Shown: positions 8,921-18,801, counted from the stretch's first letter. The stretch: 64,000 nucleotides of DNA from Bacteroidota bacterium (GCA_025963725.1 JAOQAE010000003.1:310001-374000); one strand, 5' to 3'. Program-made: numbers and translations. Notes: generated from the sequence alone by a model not told the origin.

Positions 8921-9957
8921 TACTGGTACAGGTAGGTGATCTCTTTTGTTTTCTTATTTCTCTTATTGAGCTTCTCTGTTTTCGCGATCAGGCCGCGCTC
9001 ATTGTATTCATTGCGTTCCCGGCCTTTTAATTTACCGCGGATATAGGTGTCCACCGCAACCACACGGCCATTCGCATCAAATCCGTTCTCTATCCTGTAA
9101 TATTCCTTTACACCTTTATAGGAAACAAACTTTAAAAGCTCCGGCTGTCCCGGCTTATAATAATAGGCCCAGAGCAGCTCCCCGTGCTTCCGCTCATCAT
9201 ACGTTTTACGGGCGATGCATTCGTCCTTCTCATTAAAGTATTCCACCAGCTTCCATGAATGCTCCTTTGTGTTATTGAGCGAGATCTTTATTTTATTGCC
9301 AAGGCTGTCTACATCATATTTCACGCAATTGTACACCGAATCCTTTTCCACCTTATGGTCCTGCCCGGCGGGGTTGCAATCAAACACGGTGAAGCGTTTC
9401 GGCTTGCCATTTTTATAATAGGTAATCTTTTTATAGCTGTGATCGGGATAATATTCGGTCACGTTTTTCCTGTATTCCACGAACTTCCCATGCTTTAATT
9501 TTTCAAACAGGAACTCTGTTACATACGTGCTGTCGTACGTGTAGCGCTGCCTGTTGAATATTTTATTTTTCCCGTCGATGCTGTAGCTTTCCCGCAAGGT
9601 TTTGCCGATCCATACAAAAGAGTCGCGCTCGATCAGCTTTCCTCTTTTATAAATGGCGCAGGAAAGCCGCTGATCGGCGGGGCCGTAGCTTGTGCGGATC
9701 TCCGTTTTACCGCCTTTATAACCAATCATTCTTCCGGCGGTATCATACACATAGGTTAGTCCCCGCGGCGAGTAATCCGCATTCAGCACCTGTTTCTGCT
9801 TCAGGTGAGTTGCCTTGTTCTGCTCCTTTTCCTTCACATCGGTATACAAGAGGTAATTGTACCAAAAGCCGGAGCCGTAATAGGGTTCCTGCGCCTGAAC
9901 TGCGGATTTAGCAAACAGGAAAGCAAGCAGCATAAAAAGGGAAGTAGCATTTTTCAT
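8914..9957 (-). CDS. Secreted protein with YD/MORN-like beta repeats, function unknown
   Basis: The ATG at 9957 was chosen because it opens a clear Sec signal peptide (hydrophobic core LFMLLAFLFA, cleavage near VQA-QEP); an upstream in-frame start would bury it. The mature part (about 325 residues) is made of short beta-hairpin units of the type YDTAGRMIGYKGGK, NEKDECIARKTYDE and YNERGLIAKTEKLNKR, resembling YD/RHS or MORN-like toxin-antitoxin repeats. No catalytic motif or T9SS sorting domain was seen. It is lysine- and tyrosine-rich. It is convergent with, and overlaps by 7 bases, the AspA-like gene. A palindrome (10027-10057) separates it from the upstream protease gene. Confidence 0.75.
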   Translation of the reverse strand: MKNATSLFMLLAFLFAKSAVQAQEPYYGSGFWYNYLLYTDVKEKEQNKATHLKQKQVLNADYSPRGLTYVYDTAGRMIGYKGGKTEIRTSYGPADQRLSCAIYKRGKLIERDSFVWIGKTLRESYSIDGKNKIFNRQRYTYDSTYVTEFLFEKLKHGKFVEYRKNVTEYYPDHSYKKITYYKNGKPKRFTVFDCNPAGQDHKVEKDSVYNCVKYDVDSLGNKIKISLNNTKEHSWKLVEYFNEKDECIARKTYDERKHGELLWAYYYKPGQPELLKFVSYKGVKEYYRIENGFDANGRVVAVDTYIRGKLKGRERNEYNERGLIAKTEKLNKRNKKTKEITYLYQYY

Positions 9958-10026
9958 TATACAGTTTTCGGGTATAACGGGAAAGGAATAAAAAGATACA
10001 GCTTTGGTATTTCTGAGCATAAAAAA

Positions 10027-10057
10027 CCCCTGTCAGGGTTTGGAACCCTGACAGGGG
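10027..10057. repeat. 31-bp palindrome, copy 1 (also acts as likely terminator)
   Basis: A perfect 14-bp stem (arm starts CCCCTGTCAGGG) encloses a 3-base loop TGG. An A6 run precedes it on the plus strand, so on the reverse strand the hairpin is followed by a T-run. It therefore fits an intrinsic terminator for the metalloprotease gene that ends at 10075. The same 31-bp unit with a single loop change (TGA) recurs at 28670-28700. Confidence 0.9.
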
Positions 10058-10074
10058 TGAGAAAAAAAAGTATC

Positions 10075-12747
10075 CTACTCCACTTTACTGAACCGCGCGG
10101 TGCTGATCGTCGCACCTGATTCTATGGTAAGAAAGTAAATGCCTTTATCAAGCTCCTTTACCGGGATCATTTCTGAAAAGCTGTTGTTCTGAATCCTCAC
10201 AGTTTTATCAGCTACAACCTGGCCGATCGCATTCCTGATGAGCAACCTGTAATTTCCATTCTGTGCATCCGGGATGCTGATGGTTAGCATATCGCTTGCG
10301 GGATTTGGAAAGATGAGCAGCTGTGATGCATTGGCTCCTTCGGCAATTCCCGCTGCGCAAATGCTCATCGGCAGCACAGTGACTGTTACCGGGGAAGAGC
10401 TTGCGCTGCATCCGTTCGCATCGGTGGCTGTAACCGAGTAGCTGCCGGATGTGGTGATGGTTACATTTTGTAATGTGCTGCCATTGCTCCATGCATACGA
10501 ACTTGCGGCGCTTGAAGAAAGCACAACGGAATCACCGGGACAGAAGGTTGTTGTGTCGCTTGCAGTGATGCTTACATTGAATGGCGCCGGATCGTTTATT
10601 ATCACTGAAGCATTCGCAGTGCAATTATTGGCATCCGTTACAACCACCGAATAAGTGGCTGCAGCAAGCGATGTTGCAACCGGGGTGGCTTGCACAGGTG
10701 CGGTGTTCCATGAATAGGTGTAAGACGATATTGCAGGCAGGTCATAGCTTACAATGATGTTATCCAGCGCTGCCGGCGATTGCGTGCCTGCCGCTGCATT
10801 GTTCCTCCAGTTGAACACGAGGCGTCTTACAGAGCCGGCATTTGCATCCAGTCCCATGATGGAATCCGTTTTAAACGTAGGCTGCAAATAATACGAGCCG
10901 ATCGATGTTGCCGTAAAGGATGGCGCGGTTCCTAACTGGTAAGCTGCCTGCGGGAACTGCGAGGTTGGGATGAGATACACTCTCAGGCGGTCGACACCGC
11001 TGAATCCGCCGCCTTCGCCATTTGCTTTCCAGTCAAATTTTATTTTGATGTTCGTTGCGCCGGGAGGAAAGTAAAAATCCTTGTACACATGCACCGAAGA
11101 GCTTGCATTCACTTGGTAGGCGTTGCTTGCATTATCGTTTGTTACATACAGCGATTTGCTTCCGGTGCTTGCCGTTGCTGTTCCGATCATCCAGTGGTTC
11201 ACTTCCGATCCGTTCACAATGATCCAGTCGGTAGTACCTTCCCAGTCTTCCTTGATCACGAATTCAGAAGCGGAGGAAACCGCCGAAACTGTTGCGGAGC
11301 CGTTGCTGCCACCTGCGCAGGTTGGGCCGGCAGTGCTTGTCGACAATGTCATTAACGAAGTTTGGTTCAACAGGTAATTCATTGATGCATTGCTGCTGTC
11401 GTTCAGGTTATATCCGTCAACTCCGCCATTCGGGTTGCTGGTGTATGCGGCAAAGGTATGCGGCCCCTGTGAGAACAATGTTGCCGGCAGTGTAACGCTT
11501 ACGGAAGAATCCTTCAGCAAAGTGCCTGTCCATACATACGTGGCTGCCGGGTTGCCATCGATCTTATAATTGATCGTTACGGAGCTGAGCGTATTCATTC
11601 CGTAATTATTCAGCTGTACCACCGGGCTGATCGCATTGGGGAATGTACAGTCGGATGTGTAGGTGGTTGTTACCGGGTAAATAATTCTCCTGATCCCTGC
11701 ATCCAGCGGCGATGGCGGAATGCATGCATACGAGTTCAGGTAGTTCTCCGAAGTGAGCGCAACGATCGCTGCCCTTGCCCTGTCCTTTTGCCCCTGCGTA
11801 AAGCGGCAGGTGGTTTCGTTGAAGGTGGCTGTCGGCCCCGCTGCCCATGCATAGCCCATGTAATTATAGCGTGAGTTATCCCAGATGCCGGATGCAGTGC
11901 AGGGATTGCTTGCGCCCCAGTCGTTGGTGCGGTGCGGCGGTGTGTCGCACACAAGGTCGCCGTTGTTTGCGCAGGAAGTATCCACCGGACAGGTAGCTCC
12001 GCCGCCATCGCCCTGGAACGTGTGGTTCAGCAACAGCATGTGGCCTACCTCATGTGCAAGCGTAATGCTGGATTGCGTCATTTGCAGGTAGTGAATGGTT
12101 ACGCCATCGTAAGGGCTTCCTGTTTGCCCGGTTGCCTGCCCGTAAAGGTTAAGCCCGGAGCTCAGGCAGTACTTATACACCACCCAGATGTTCAGGTAAG
12201 AAGAGGTTGGCCATTTGCTCAGGTCCTTGATCGCTGCATAATTGTTAAAGCAGGAGGCCGGGCTGATCCCCGCGATCGCATACATTCCGCTGGAAACATA
12301 ATTGGTAACGCCGGCGCCATTTACGCGGTTGATGCCGGTTGTTGGGTTTCCGTTCGGGTCGCGGACAGCAAGGCAGAAATTGATCTGCATGTCTACGCCA
12401 AAGCCGTTAATACCCTTGTACTTATCATTCATTCCCTGGATGGCCCCGAGGATCTGCGCATCCGAAATGTTGGAGCCTGTGCCTATCGCTTCACCGATGT
12501 GAACAACGTGCACTACCACGGGCACGTCCAATACTCCTGTCGACATGCGGTTGTGCGACCGGTTCCGGATGATCTCCCGGATCTTTGCTTCCGTTGCATC
12601 GGCATTGGCCTGGTATGCCGGGTCGCTGGCGAGGAAATAATTCCGCGCCTGGTCGAAGCCGCATACTTCCTGCGCTTTAAGGCGGAAGGAAAAAACTGCA
12701 AGGATGATCATCGCTGCAATTTTATATCTGGTAAGGATTGTTTTCAT
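10075..12747 (-). CDS. Secreted M43 (pappalysin-type) zinc metalloprotease with T9SS sorting domain
   Basis: This 890-residue secreted protease starts at the ATG at 12747, which opens a signal peptide (residues 1-26, ending KAQ). The peptidase domain spans about 60-330. It holds the zinc motif HEVGHMLLLNH (H232, E233, H236, H242) and a Met-turn in YNYMGYAW. The conserved glycine of HExxHxxGxxH is replaced by leucine. Downstream are a CARDB-like region, a beta-sandwich (about 500-690), and two SprB/Ig-like repeats containing VTDANNCTA and VTATDANGCSA. The last about 80 residues (LLIFPNPASD...GIYFLTIESG...ARFSKVE) are a type A T9SS sorting domain. It should be exported to the surface or medium. 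The substrate is unknown. Confidence 0.9.
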   Translation of the reverse strand: MKTILTRYKIAAMIILAVFSFRLKAQEVCGFDQARNYFLASDPAYQANADATEAKIREIIRNRSHNRMSTGVLDVPVVVHVVHIGEAIGTGSNISDAQILGAIQGMNDKYKGINGFGVDMQINFCLAVRDPNGNPTTGINRVNGAGVTNYVSSGMYAIAGISPASCFNNYAAIKDLSKWPTSSYLNIWVVYKYCLSSGLNLYGQATGQTGSPYDGVTIHYLQMTQSSITLAHEVGHMLLLNHTFQGDGGGATCPVDTSCANNGDLVCDTPPHRTNDWGASNPCTASGIWDNSRYNYMGYAWAAGPTATFNETTCRFTQGQKDRARAAIVALTSENYLNSYACIPPSPLDAGIRRIIYPVTTTYTSDCTFPNAISPVVQLNNYGMNTLSSVTINYKIDGNPAATYVWTGTLLKDSSVSVTLPATLFSQGPHTFAAYTSNPNGGVDGYNLNDSSNASMNYLLNQTSLMTLSTSTAGPTCAGGSNGSATVSAVSSASEFVIKEDWEGTTDWIIVNGSEVNHWMIGTATASTGSKSLYVTNDNASNAYQVNASSSVHVYKDFYFPPGATNIKIKFDWKANGEGGGFSGVDRLRVYLIPTSQFPQAAYQLGTAPSFTATSIGSYYLQPTFKTDSIMGLDANAGSVRRLVFNWRNNAAAGTQSPAALDNIIVSYDLPAISSYTYSWNTAPVQATPVATSLAAATYSVVVTDANNCTANASVIINDPAPFNVSITASDTTTFCPGDSVVLSSSAASSYAWSNGSTLQNVTITTSGSYSVTATDANGCSASSSPVTVTVLPMSICAAGIAEGANASQLLIFPNPASDMLTISIPDAQNGNYRLLIRNAIGQVVADKTVRIQNNSFSEMIPVKELDKGIYFLTIESGATISTARFSKVE

Positions 12748-12892
12748 GTGTTTGTTTTTTGGTTCTGCAGTAAAGAGCACCGGGAGTGGTGTTTTAGTTG
12801 CACGAAAATACAGGCATCACGGGCAAAAGGAAGGGAAATTGTATGAAGTGTAGCGTTTCCTGTATGAACTGCATGGAAAGGCAAAAATAATT

Positions 12893-13642
12893 TTACCCGG
12901 CATTCATCTTTTTAAGGAAATCAGCCTTCATATTCCTCGATAAGGGAATAACGGAGCCGTCGGCCATGGTAATATTGTCTTCCGACTTCAAATGCGCCTT
13001 TACATGTTCGATGTTGATCAGGTGCGATTTATGCACGCGGAGAAAATCGACGCCCGCCAACAGCTCTTCCACATCCTTGATCAGCCTTGTGATGAGCTCC
13101 ATTTTACCATTCGTGAACCATACTTCGGTATAGTTGCCGGATGCCTCACACCTTACGATAGCGGAGGGCTCCACAAAAATGGTTTTATTGTTCCCCACCA
13201 GCAGGGGGATCTTTTTATTCGGAGATGCGGCAGCAACAATGTTCATCATATGCTTCAGCACCGCTGTTTCTGCCTTCGCACTGATCTTTGCCTCTATCTT
13301 ATTGAGCGATGTTTCCAGCTCGTCAATATCAACGGGCTTTAAAAGATAATCCGACACGCCCGCCTTGATCGCGTCGATGCCGTATTCGCGGTGCGCGGTG
13401 GTGACAATGATCTCAAAATTTATATTCGCCACTTTATTCACGAGGTTCAATCCCGGCTCATTCGGCATTTCAATATCGAGGAACACCAGCTGCGGATTGT
13501 GCCTTCCAATCAGCTGCACCGCTTCGTTCACGCTTGCGCCTGTAGCCAGCACCTGCACTTTTTTCGCAAAATGCTTCTCCAGGATAAAGCTCAGGGTTTC
13601 GCGCCCGCTTTTTTCATCATCTACAATAATGGCTGTGATCAT
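12893..13642 (-). CDS. LytTR-family response regulator
   Basis: A 249-residue two-domain regulator. The receiver domain (1-120) has acidic residues D8/D9, phospho-acceptor D56 in FLDIEMP, and the switch lysine in LLKPVD. A linker leads to a LytTR DNA-binding domain (about 145-245), with the typical segments IVRCEASGNYTEVWF and FLRVHKSHLINIEHV. Its start overlaps the stop of the upstream sensor kinase (ATGA at 13639-13642), so the two are translationally coupled and form one two-component system. LytTR regulators commonly control surface or extracellular functions; the targets here are not visible. Confidence 0.93.
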   Translation of the reverse strand: MITAIIVDDEKSGRETLSFILEKHFAKKVQVLATGASVNEAVQLIGRHNPQLVFLDIEMPNEPGLNLVNKVANINFEIIVTTAHREYGIDAIKAGVSDYLLKPVDIDELETSLNKIEAKISAKAETAVLKHMMNIVAAASPNKKIPLLVGNNKTIFVEPSAIVRCEASGNYTEVWFTNGKMELITRLIKDVEELLAGVDFLRVHKSHLINIEHVKAHLKSEDNITMADGSVIPLSRNMKADFLKKMNAG

Positions 13643-15552
13643 GGCTTGTGTTTGGTGTTAAGGATCTTCACTTCTATTCGCGTGCCTGCCGGCATTCCCT
13701 TCTCATCCGCTTCATCAACAATATCAATCTCCACTTTTAATGCATTGGTCTGCTCGAGGAGTTTGATCCGGTCAAAGATATTGGAGATGCCTCTCGATGT
13801 ATGCTTTTTCCGCTGCGCAGCGATCATCCCTGCTTTTTCCCTGCCAATGCCATTGTCGCGGATCATGCAAACTACGAGGGTTCCGGAGCGGATGCTGAAT
13901 GATACATCTAAATGCTTATCCCCTTCCTTCGGCATCAGCCCGTGCCAGATCGCATTTTCAATAAAAGGCTGCAGGATCATCGAAGGTACCATGATCTCAT
14001 CTGCCGGAAGGCCATTGTCTTCCAGCGTGATCTTAAATGAGAAGGAATTGTCGAAGCGCTTTGATTCGATCTCCACATACAGTGAAAGCGTTTCGATCTC
14101 TGTTTTCAAAGGCACCAGCTGTTCGGAAGAGCTGTCGAGCACATTCCTGATCAGCTTCGAGAATTTTGATAAAAAGCGGTAGGCATCCTCCGTGTTGTTG
14201 GAAACGATGCTGTGCTGGATAGAGTTGAGCGCATTGAAAATAAAATGCGGATTCATTTGCGCCTTCAGCGCGGTGAGCTCCGCATGCTGCACCAGCAGCC
14301 GCAGCTCCTGCTCTTTCTTTTGCTTCCGTGTTTTAAAGCGGTAGTATGCCAGGTAAGCGATCAGCAGAAAAACAAAGAAGAGCGCTGCGGAGATGTACAT
14401 GTAAAAATTCCGCTTCTGCTCGTACAAGGCTTTGGCACGCTCCTTTTCATTCTCGATCTGCAGATTAGTTTTTTGTGTTTCAAAATTCTCCCTCAGCTGC
14501 TGCAGGTTGATGTTCTTTTCTTCGTTCAGGTCCCTGTCTTCCCTGTACCATTTTTCAAGATACAGCAAAGCCTGGCCGGGCCTTCCCAGCGCTTTGTAAA
14601 TCTCGTACATGTTGAAATTGAATACCCGCTGATCCTCTGCAATTAAGCCTCCCTGCCCCTGCTTCAGCCTTTCAGCCAGGCTGGAAAAGTAAAGCGCCGA
14701 ATCAAACTTCTTAAGCTCCTTGTAAACCTGCCCGAGGATAATGTAACAGGCAATAATGTTCCCGGAGTCGGCTGTAGCGATGCAGTTGTTCAAGGAAGCA
14801 AGCGCGTATCTTTTGCAATGCAGCGGATCGTCCTTCATTTCATACGCTTTGGTATACAGGTCATTGATCATCCCCGTACTGCCGGGGTTATTTCCCTGAA
14901 CATATTTTTCAGCATCCTTCACCGCATCCAGCATTGAATCTCCATACACCCGCGTGGTGGTATCATCGGAGCCGTAATAGGTAAAATTGGTGCCATACAC
15001 ATAATAGCACCTTACCACGCTGGCCGAATCGTTCATCTCCTTTGCCATTGCAATGGCCTTCTTAATGTAGTTGCCCGCGATCGCGATCTTATTGAGGCGC
15101 TGGTAGTCCATTGCCAGGTAGTAATTCGCGCTTTTCTGCTCGGGGACAAGCTTTGCTTTAAAGGCGGCATAATCCATTTTCAGGAAATAGCTGATGGAAC
15201 GCTGAAACTCCGCGGTATTGAAATAGCCTTTTCCAAGGCCGAAGTAATTCTTGCATTTCACCTTAACGTCCGCAGTATTCTCCAGCAGCTTTTCCGCTTC
15301 CTCAAAATAATGCTTCGCCTTTTCAAACGAGATGCTATCCGTGAAAACGAATCCTTTGATCACAAGCCCGCATGCCTCGCGCTCACTCCCTTTTTCCGCA
15401 TTCGCAAAAACATTCAGCGCTTCCTTAAATGAATGGGTAGTGTACAGGTGATAGGCATTTTCGAAATCCGTTTTGGGAACAGCTTTTTGTGCTGTGGCCG
15501 CTTTCGCGAAAGCCAGCACCGTGAGAACGCTGATGAGCACCTTAAAATTCAT
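13639..15552 (-). CDS. TPR-containing LytS-type sensor histidine kinase
   Basis: A 637-residue membrane sensor. A signal peptide (1-22) directs a TPR-like helical region (about 25-340) to the periplasm. A coiled-coil stretch (345-380) leads to one membrane segment (about 384-404). The cytoplasmic part is a His_kinase (PF06580) domain with the phospho-accepting H436 in MNPHFIFNALNSIQ, an N-box FIENAIWHGL and a G-box DNGIG. It phosphorylates the LytTR regulator encoded immediately downstream with a 4-base overlap. A -7 box at 15584-15591 lies just upstream. The input signal is unknown. Confidence 0.92.
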   Translation of the reverse strand: MNFKVLISVLTVLAFAKAATAQKAVPKTDFENAYHLYTTHSFKEALNVFANAEKGSEREACGLVIKGFVFTDSISFEKAKHYFEEAEKLLENTADVKVKCKNYFGLGKGYFNTAEFQRSISYFLKMDYAAFKAKLVPEQKSANYYLAMDYQRLNKIAIAGNYIKKAIAMAKEMNDSASVVRCYYVYGTNFTYYGSDDTTTRVYGDSMLDAVKDAEKYVQGNNPGSTGMINDLYTKAYEMKDDPLHCKRYALASLNNCIATADSGNIIACYIILGQVYKELKKFDSALYFSSLAERLKQGQGGLIAEDQRVFNFNMYEIYKALGRPGQALLYLEKWYREDRDLNEEKNINLQQLRENFETQKTNLQIENEKERAKALYEQKRNFYMYISAALFFVFLLIAYLAYYRFKTRKQKKEQELRLLVQHAELTALKAQMNPHFIFNALNSIQHSIVSNNTEDAYRFLSKFSKLIRNVLDSSSEQLVPLKTEIETLSLYVEIESKRFDNSFSFKITLEDNGLPADEIMVPSMILQPFIENAIWHGLMPKEGDKHLDVSFSIRSGTLVVCMIRDNGIGREKAGMIAAQRKKHTSRGISNIFDRIKLLEQTNALKVEIDIVDEADEKGMPAGTRIEVKILNTKHKP

Positions 15553-15583
15553 TGCAATCGGAGTGATTTTGCTGCGTGTATTT

Positions 15584-15591
15584 CAAAGGTA
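15584..15591 (-). promoter_or_regulatory. Putative -7 box for the LytS/LytTR operon
   Basis: TACCTTTG (reverse strand) is an exact TAnnTTTG match 31 bases before the kinase ATG, giving a leader of roughly 25 bases. No clear -33 element was recognised. Confidence 0.5.
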
Positions 15592-15620
15592 ATAAAATTT
15601 AAATGGCAGGTTCATTCCAT

Positions 15621-15647
15621 AAAAAAAGGGAGAATATTTTCTCCCTT
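15621..15647 (-). terminator. Intrinsic terminator after kbl
   Basis: A 9-bp stem (AAGGGAGAA with TTCTCCCTT) has a 4-base loop and, on the reverse strand, is followed by a T-run (A-run at 15621-15625 on plus). It lies 5 bases past the kbl stop. Confidence 0.85.
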
Positions 15648-15651
15648 CCTG

Positions 15652-16839
15652 TTACTTCACTACACCGAGCTCTTTCCCTATCTTTTCAAAGGCGGCAAGC
15701 GCTTTATCGAGATGCTCCTTTTCGTGGGCGGCCGAAAGCTGCACCCGGATGCGGGCCTGTCCTTTCGGCACTACCGGGTAAAAGAAGCCCGTCACATAAA
15801 TTCCTTCATCCAGCAATTTCGCGGCAAACTGCTGCGCAAGCTTGGCATCGTATAACATTACCGGGACAATGGCCGAATCGCCGTCCTTAATTTCCAGTCC
15901 GGCTTTTTTAATTCCCTGCTTGAAATAGTTCACGTTCCATTCCAGCTTATCGCGCAGCGTTGTTGCTTCGCTCAGCATATCGAGCACGGCAATGGATGCG
16001 CCTACAATGTGAGGCGCCAGCGAGTTGCTGAATAAATAGGGCCTCGAGCGCTGGCGTAAAATTTCAATGATCTCCTTCTTCGCGGAAGTGAAGCCGCCCA
16101 TTGCGCCGCCAAGGGCTTTTCCCAAAGTGCCGGTAACAATGTCGACGCGGTGCATTACATTTTTTAATTCGATGGTCCCTCTGCCTGTTTTCCCGATGAA
16201 GCCGGAAGCATGGCTCTCATCCACCATTACCATTGCATCGTATTTATCGGCAAGGTCGCAGATCTTATCCAGCGGCGCTACAAATCCATCCATGGAAAAT
16301 ACGCCATCGGTAACGATCAGCCTGAACCGCTGCTTTTGCGCCGCTTTCAGCTGCTCTTCCAAATCCTCCATATTACAGTTCTTGTAGCGGTAACGCTGCG
16401 CCTTGCACAAGCGAACGCCGTCAATAATGGAGGCATGGTTCAGCTCATCGGAGATGATCGCATCCGCTTCGCCGAGCAAGGGCTCGAACACGCCGCCGTT
16501 GGCATCGAAGCAGGCTGCATACAGGATCGTATCTTCCTGCCCTACAAACTTTGAGATCTTTTCTTCCAGCTCCTTGTGAATATCCTGCGTGCCGCAAATG
16601 AAGCGCACGCTGCTCATTCCGTAGCCGTGGCGGTCGAGTGTTTTATGAGCGGCCTCTATCACTTTCGGATGGGACGAAAGCCCGAGGTAATTGTTCGCGC
16701 AAAACACGATCACATCCTTACCGTTCACTTTCACAACCGCTCCCTGCTCCGTGGTAATGATCCGCTCCTTTTTAAACAGGCCCGATTCGTCTATATTCTT
16801 TAATTCTCCTTCGAGATGCGATTTGATTTTTCCGTACAT
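15652..16839 (-). CDS. kbl: Glycine C-acetyltransferase (2-amino-3-ketobutyrate CoA ligase)
   Basis: A PLP enzyme of the alpha-oxoamine synthase family, 395 residues (E. coli Kbl is 398). It cleaves 2-amino-3-oxobutyrate with CoA into glycine and acetyl-CoA, the second step of threonine catabolism. The PLP lysine is K241 in [15 protein letters not shown]207 and H210 of VDESHASG hold the cofactor ring. [11 protein letters not shown] near the N-terminus is diagnostic. No threonine dehydrogenase gene is adjacent. It has its own -7 box (16863-16870) abutting the terminator of the upstream gene, and its own terminator, so it is a single-gene unit. Related KAS-family enzymes (BioF, SPT) are less likely given the length and motif match. 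Confidence 0.93.
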   Translation of the reverse strand: MYGKIKSHLEGELKNIDESGLFKKERIITTEQGAVVKVNGKDVIVFCANNYLGLSSHPKVIEAAHKTLDRHGYGMSSVRFICGTQDIHKELEEKISKFVGQEDTILYAACFDANGGVFEPLLGEADAIISDELNHASIIDGVRLCKAQRYRYKNCNMEDLEEQLKAAQKQRFRLIVTDGVFSMDGFVAPLDKICDLADKYDAMVMVDESHASGFIGKTGRGTIELKNVMHRVDIVTGTLGKALGGAMGGFTSAKKEIIEILRQRSRPYLFSNSLAPHIVGASIAVLDMLSEATTLRDKLEWNVNYFKQGIKKAGLEIKDGDSAIVPVMLYDAKLAQQFAAKLLDEGIYVTGFFYPVVPKGQARIRVQLSAAHEKEHLDKALAAFEKIGKELGVVK

Positions 16840-16862
16840 GTTTTTAATGCTGTTATTTCATA

Positions 16863-16870
16863 CAAAAGTA
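16863..16870 (-). promoter_or_regulatory. Putative -7 box for kbl
   Basis: TACTTTTG on the reverse strand is an exact TAnnTTTG match 23 bases upstream of the kbl ATG. It directly follows the T-run of the preceding gene's terminator, so terminator and promoter are packed back to back. Confidence 0.5.
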
Positions 16871-16871
16871 C

Positions 16872-16907
16872 AAAAAAAGCCCTTTCGGAGCGTTGACCGA
16901 AAGGGCT
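16872..16907 (-). terminator. Intrinsic terminator after the SRPBCC gene
   Basis: An 11-bp perfect stem (AGCCCTTTCGG / CCGAAAGGGCT) with an 8-base loop is followed on the reverse strand by a run of seven T (16872-16878). It ends the SRPBCC gene transcript before kbl. Confidence 0.9.
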
Positions 16908-16925
16908 AAATCAGGCGGCCGCTCA

Positions 16926-17444
16926 CTATTTTTCGACAATATTTTTCAGGTTCCGCAGTCCGGCATCAAAATCCTTTGCAAGCATGCCCTTCATGAACAT
17001 GGTCATGATGTTCAGCGGCCTTGGCGATTCCCCGCGAAAGCCCCAGCGCACTTGTGTCTGGTTCGCACTTACAGCTTCGGTAACGATATACGCATCGTTA
17101 GTGGTTTTGAATGGCTTTTCGAAGCGCAGCTCAAATTCCATCCGCTCGCCTTCCACGATCTTTTTAATTTCCTGCTCGCCCTTTCCCACATTCTTATTGC
17201 CTTCCCAGGCATTTACAAATCCAACGGTACCGTCCGTTCCACGGAACTCATTTCTTATGGCAGGATCCTTCATGGCCCACACACTCCAGTTGTTCTGATT
17301 CTTAAGAGACCTGACATACGCGAACACTTCGGCCTTCGGTTTATTAATAAGGATCTCTCTTTCGATGCTAAACGTGGTTGGCGCAACAATCGCCAGGATC
17401 ACAATCACTGCTACGATCCCTGCTAAAACATACAATACCATCAT
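16926..17444 (-). CDS. SRPBCC family protein with N-terminal membrane anchor
   Basis: About 172 residues. The double ATG at 17444/17441 was chosen because it opens a hydrophobic segment (VLYVLAGIVAVIVILAIVAP); upstream in-frame codons are basic and unlike the family. Residues 30-172 form a START-like SRPBCC (polyketide cyclase/dehydrase) domain, with typical strands INKPKAEVFAYV, NWSVWAMKDP and TQVRWGFRGE. Such domains bind hydrophobic ligands; the ligand is unknown. It stands as a single-gene unit with a strong terminator and is divergent from purT. Confidence 0.85.
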   Translation of the reverse strand: MMVLYVLAGIVAVIVILAIVAPTTFSIEREILINKPKAEVFAYVRSLKNQNNWSVWAMKDPAIRNEFRGTDGTVGFVNAWEGNKNVGKGEQEIKKIVEGERMEFELRFEKPFKTTNDAYIVTEAVSANQTQVRWGFRGESPRPLNIMTMFMKGMLAKDFDAGLRNLKNIVEK

Positions 17445-17566
17445 TTTAATTTTTTTTAGGTTCAACAATTTATCTGCCTGCAATATTAGATACAATCTGC
17501 GCCAAATCAAAACAGATAAAGCACTTATTATGGCGGCGCCAAACTTTCCGCACTTGTGTTTTTTAT

Positions 17567-17574
17567 TATCTTTG
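17567..17574 (+). promoter_or_regulatory. Putative -7 box for purT
   Basis: TATCTTTG is an exact TAnnTTTG match. A TTT(C) at 17545-17548, about 19 bases upstream, could serve as a weak -33 element. The leader to the purT ATG would be about 22 bases. Confidence 0.5.
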
Positions 17575-17600
17575 AAGCTCATCTACCTTTAGTGAATCGT

Positions 17601-18767
17601 ATGAAAAAAATTATGCTGCTTGGCTCGGGCGAGCTCGGAAAAGAATTTGTGATCGCAGTGAAGCGCCTCGGGCAATACGTGATCGCCGTTGATTCTTACA
17701 ACGATGCGCCTGCACAACAGGTGGCGGATGAGCGCGAAGTGATCAACATGCTGGATGGCGCGGAGCTCGACAGGATTGTAGCAAAGCACCGGCCCGACCT
17801 CATTGTACCGGAGATCGAGGCGATCCGCACCGAGCGTTTTTACGATTACGAAAAGCAGGGCATCCAGGTGGTGCCCAGCGCAAAGGCGGCCAACTTCACG
17901 ATGAACCGCAAGGCCATCCGCGACCTTGCAGCGAAAGAGCTTGGGCTGAAAACTGCGAAGTACGAATATGCCAACAGCTTTGAAGAGCTGAATGCCGCCG
18001 TGAAAAATATCGGCATGCCCTGCGTTGTAAAGCCATTGATGAGCTCTTCCGGCAAAGGACAAAGCGTGATCAAAACGGAAAGCGATATTCAAAAGGCCTG
18101 GGATTATGCACAGGCAGGCAAGCGCGGCGATTACACGGAAGTGATCGCGGAAGCGTTTGTAAAGTTCAATTCGGAAATCACATTGCTTACTGTAACGCAA
18201 AAGAACGGCAACACGCTGTTTTGTCCGCCGATAGGCCACCGCCAGGAGCGCGGCGATTACCAGGAAAGCTGGCAGCCTGCAGAAATAAAGCCGGAGCATT
18301 TGAAAGAAGCGCAGGTAATGGCCGGGAAGGTAACCAAAGCATTGAGCGGCGCCGGCATCTGGGGCGTTGAGTTCTTCCTTGCCGATGACGGCGTTTATTT
18401 TTCAGAGCTCTCGCCACGCCCGCATGATACGGGAATGGTAACGCTGGCAGGCACGCAGAACTTTTCCGAATTTGAATTGCACGCGCGTGCTGTGCTCGGA
18501 TTGCCTATCCCCGAAATTACACTTGAGCGCGTTGGCGCCAGCGCAGTGATCCTTGCACACAAGGAAGGCGCTTCTCCAACGTTCACAGGACTGGAAAAGG
18601 CAATGGACCATGTAAAAAGCGACATCCGCATTTTCGGAAAGCCGGTAACGCGGCCTTACCGGAGAATGGCTGTGGCATTAACATACGACAAGCCCGGAAG
18701 CGATGTGAATGCAGTGACGCAGCGCGCGATTGAAATTGCAGCAATGGTAAATGTGGAATCGAAATAA
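17601..18767 (+). CDS. purT: Formate-dependent phosphoribosylglycinamide formyltransferase
   Basis: An ATP-grasp enzyme of 388 residues (E. coli PurT is 392). It makes formyl-GAR from GAR, formate and ATP in de novo purine synthesis, bypassing folate. N-terminal [11 protein letters not shown] is the Rossmann-like start. [39 protein letters not shown] and [25 protein letters not shown] are ATP-grasp and PurT landmarks. The ATG at 17601 was chosen since upstream in-frame residues are not family-like. The folate-dependent alternative, PurN, is also in this window (61262-61834), so the organism has both routes. A -7 box precedes it. Confidence 0.95.
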   Translation: MKKIMLLGSGELGKEFVIAVKRLGQYVIAVDSYNDAPAQQVADEREVINMLDGAELDRIVAKHRPDLIVPEIEAIRTERFYDYEKQGIQVVPSAKAANFTMNRKAIRDLAAKELGLKTAKYEYANSFEELNAAVKNIGMPCVVKPLMSSSGKGQSVIKTESDIQKAWDYAQAGKRGDYTEVIAEAFVKFNSEITLLTVTQKNGNTLFCPPIGHRQERGDYQESWQPAEIKPEHLKEAQVMAGKVTKALSGAGIWGVEFFLADDGVYFSELSPRPHDTGMVTLAGTQNFSEFELHARAVLGLPIPEITLERVGASAVILAHKEGASPTFTGLEKAMDHVKSDIRIFGKPVTRPYRRMAVALTYDKPGSDVNAVTQRAIEIAAMVNVESK

Positions 18768-18801
18768 AAATCCTATCTTTCTATAAAATAAGCACACAGA
18801 T

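Noticed and set aside
11932-12846. 304-codon forward frame opposite the M43 protease
   Set aside because: Shadow of the protease reading frame; Cys/His-rich and without family resemblance.
17589-18299. 236-codon reverse frame opposite purT
   Set aside because: purT is certain; the antisense frame is a compositional shadow.
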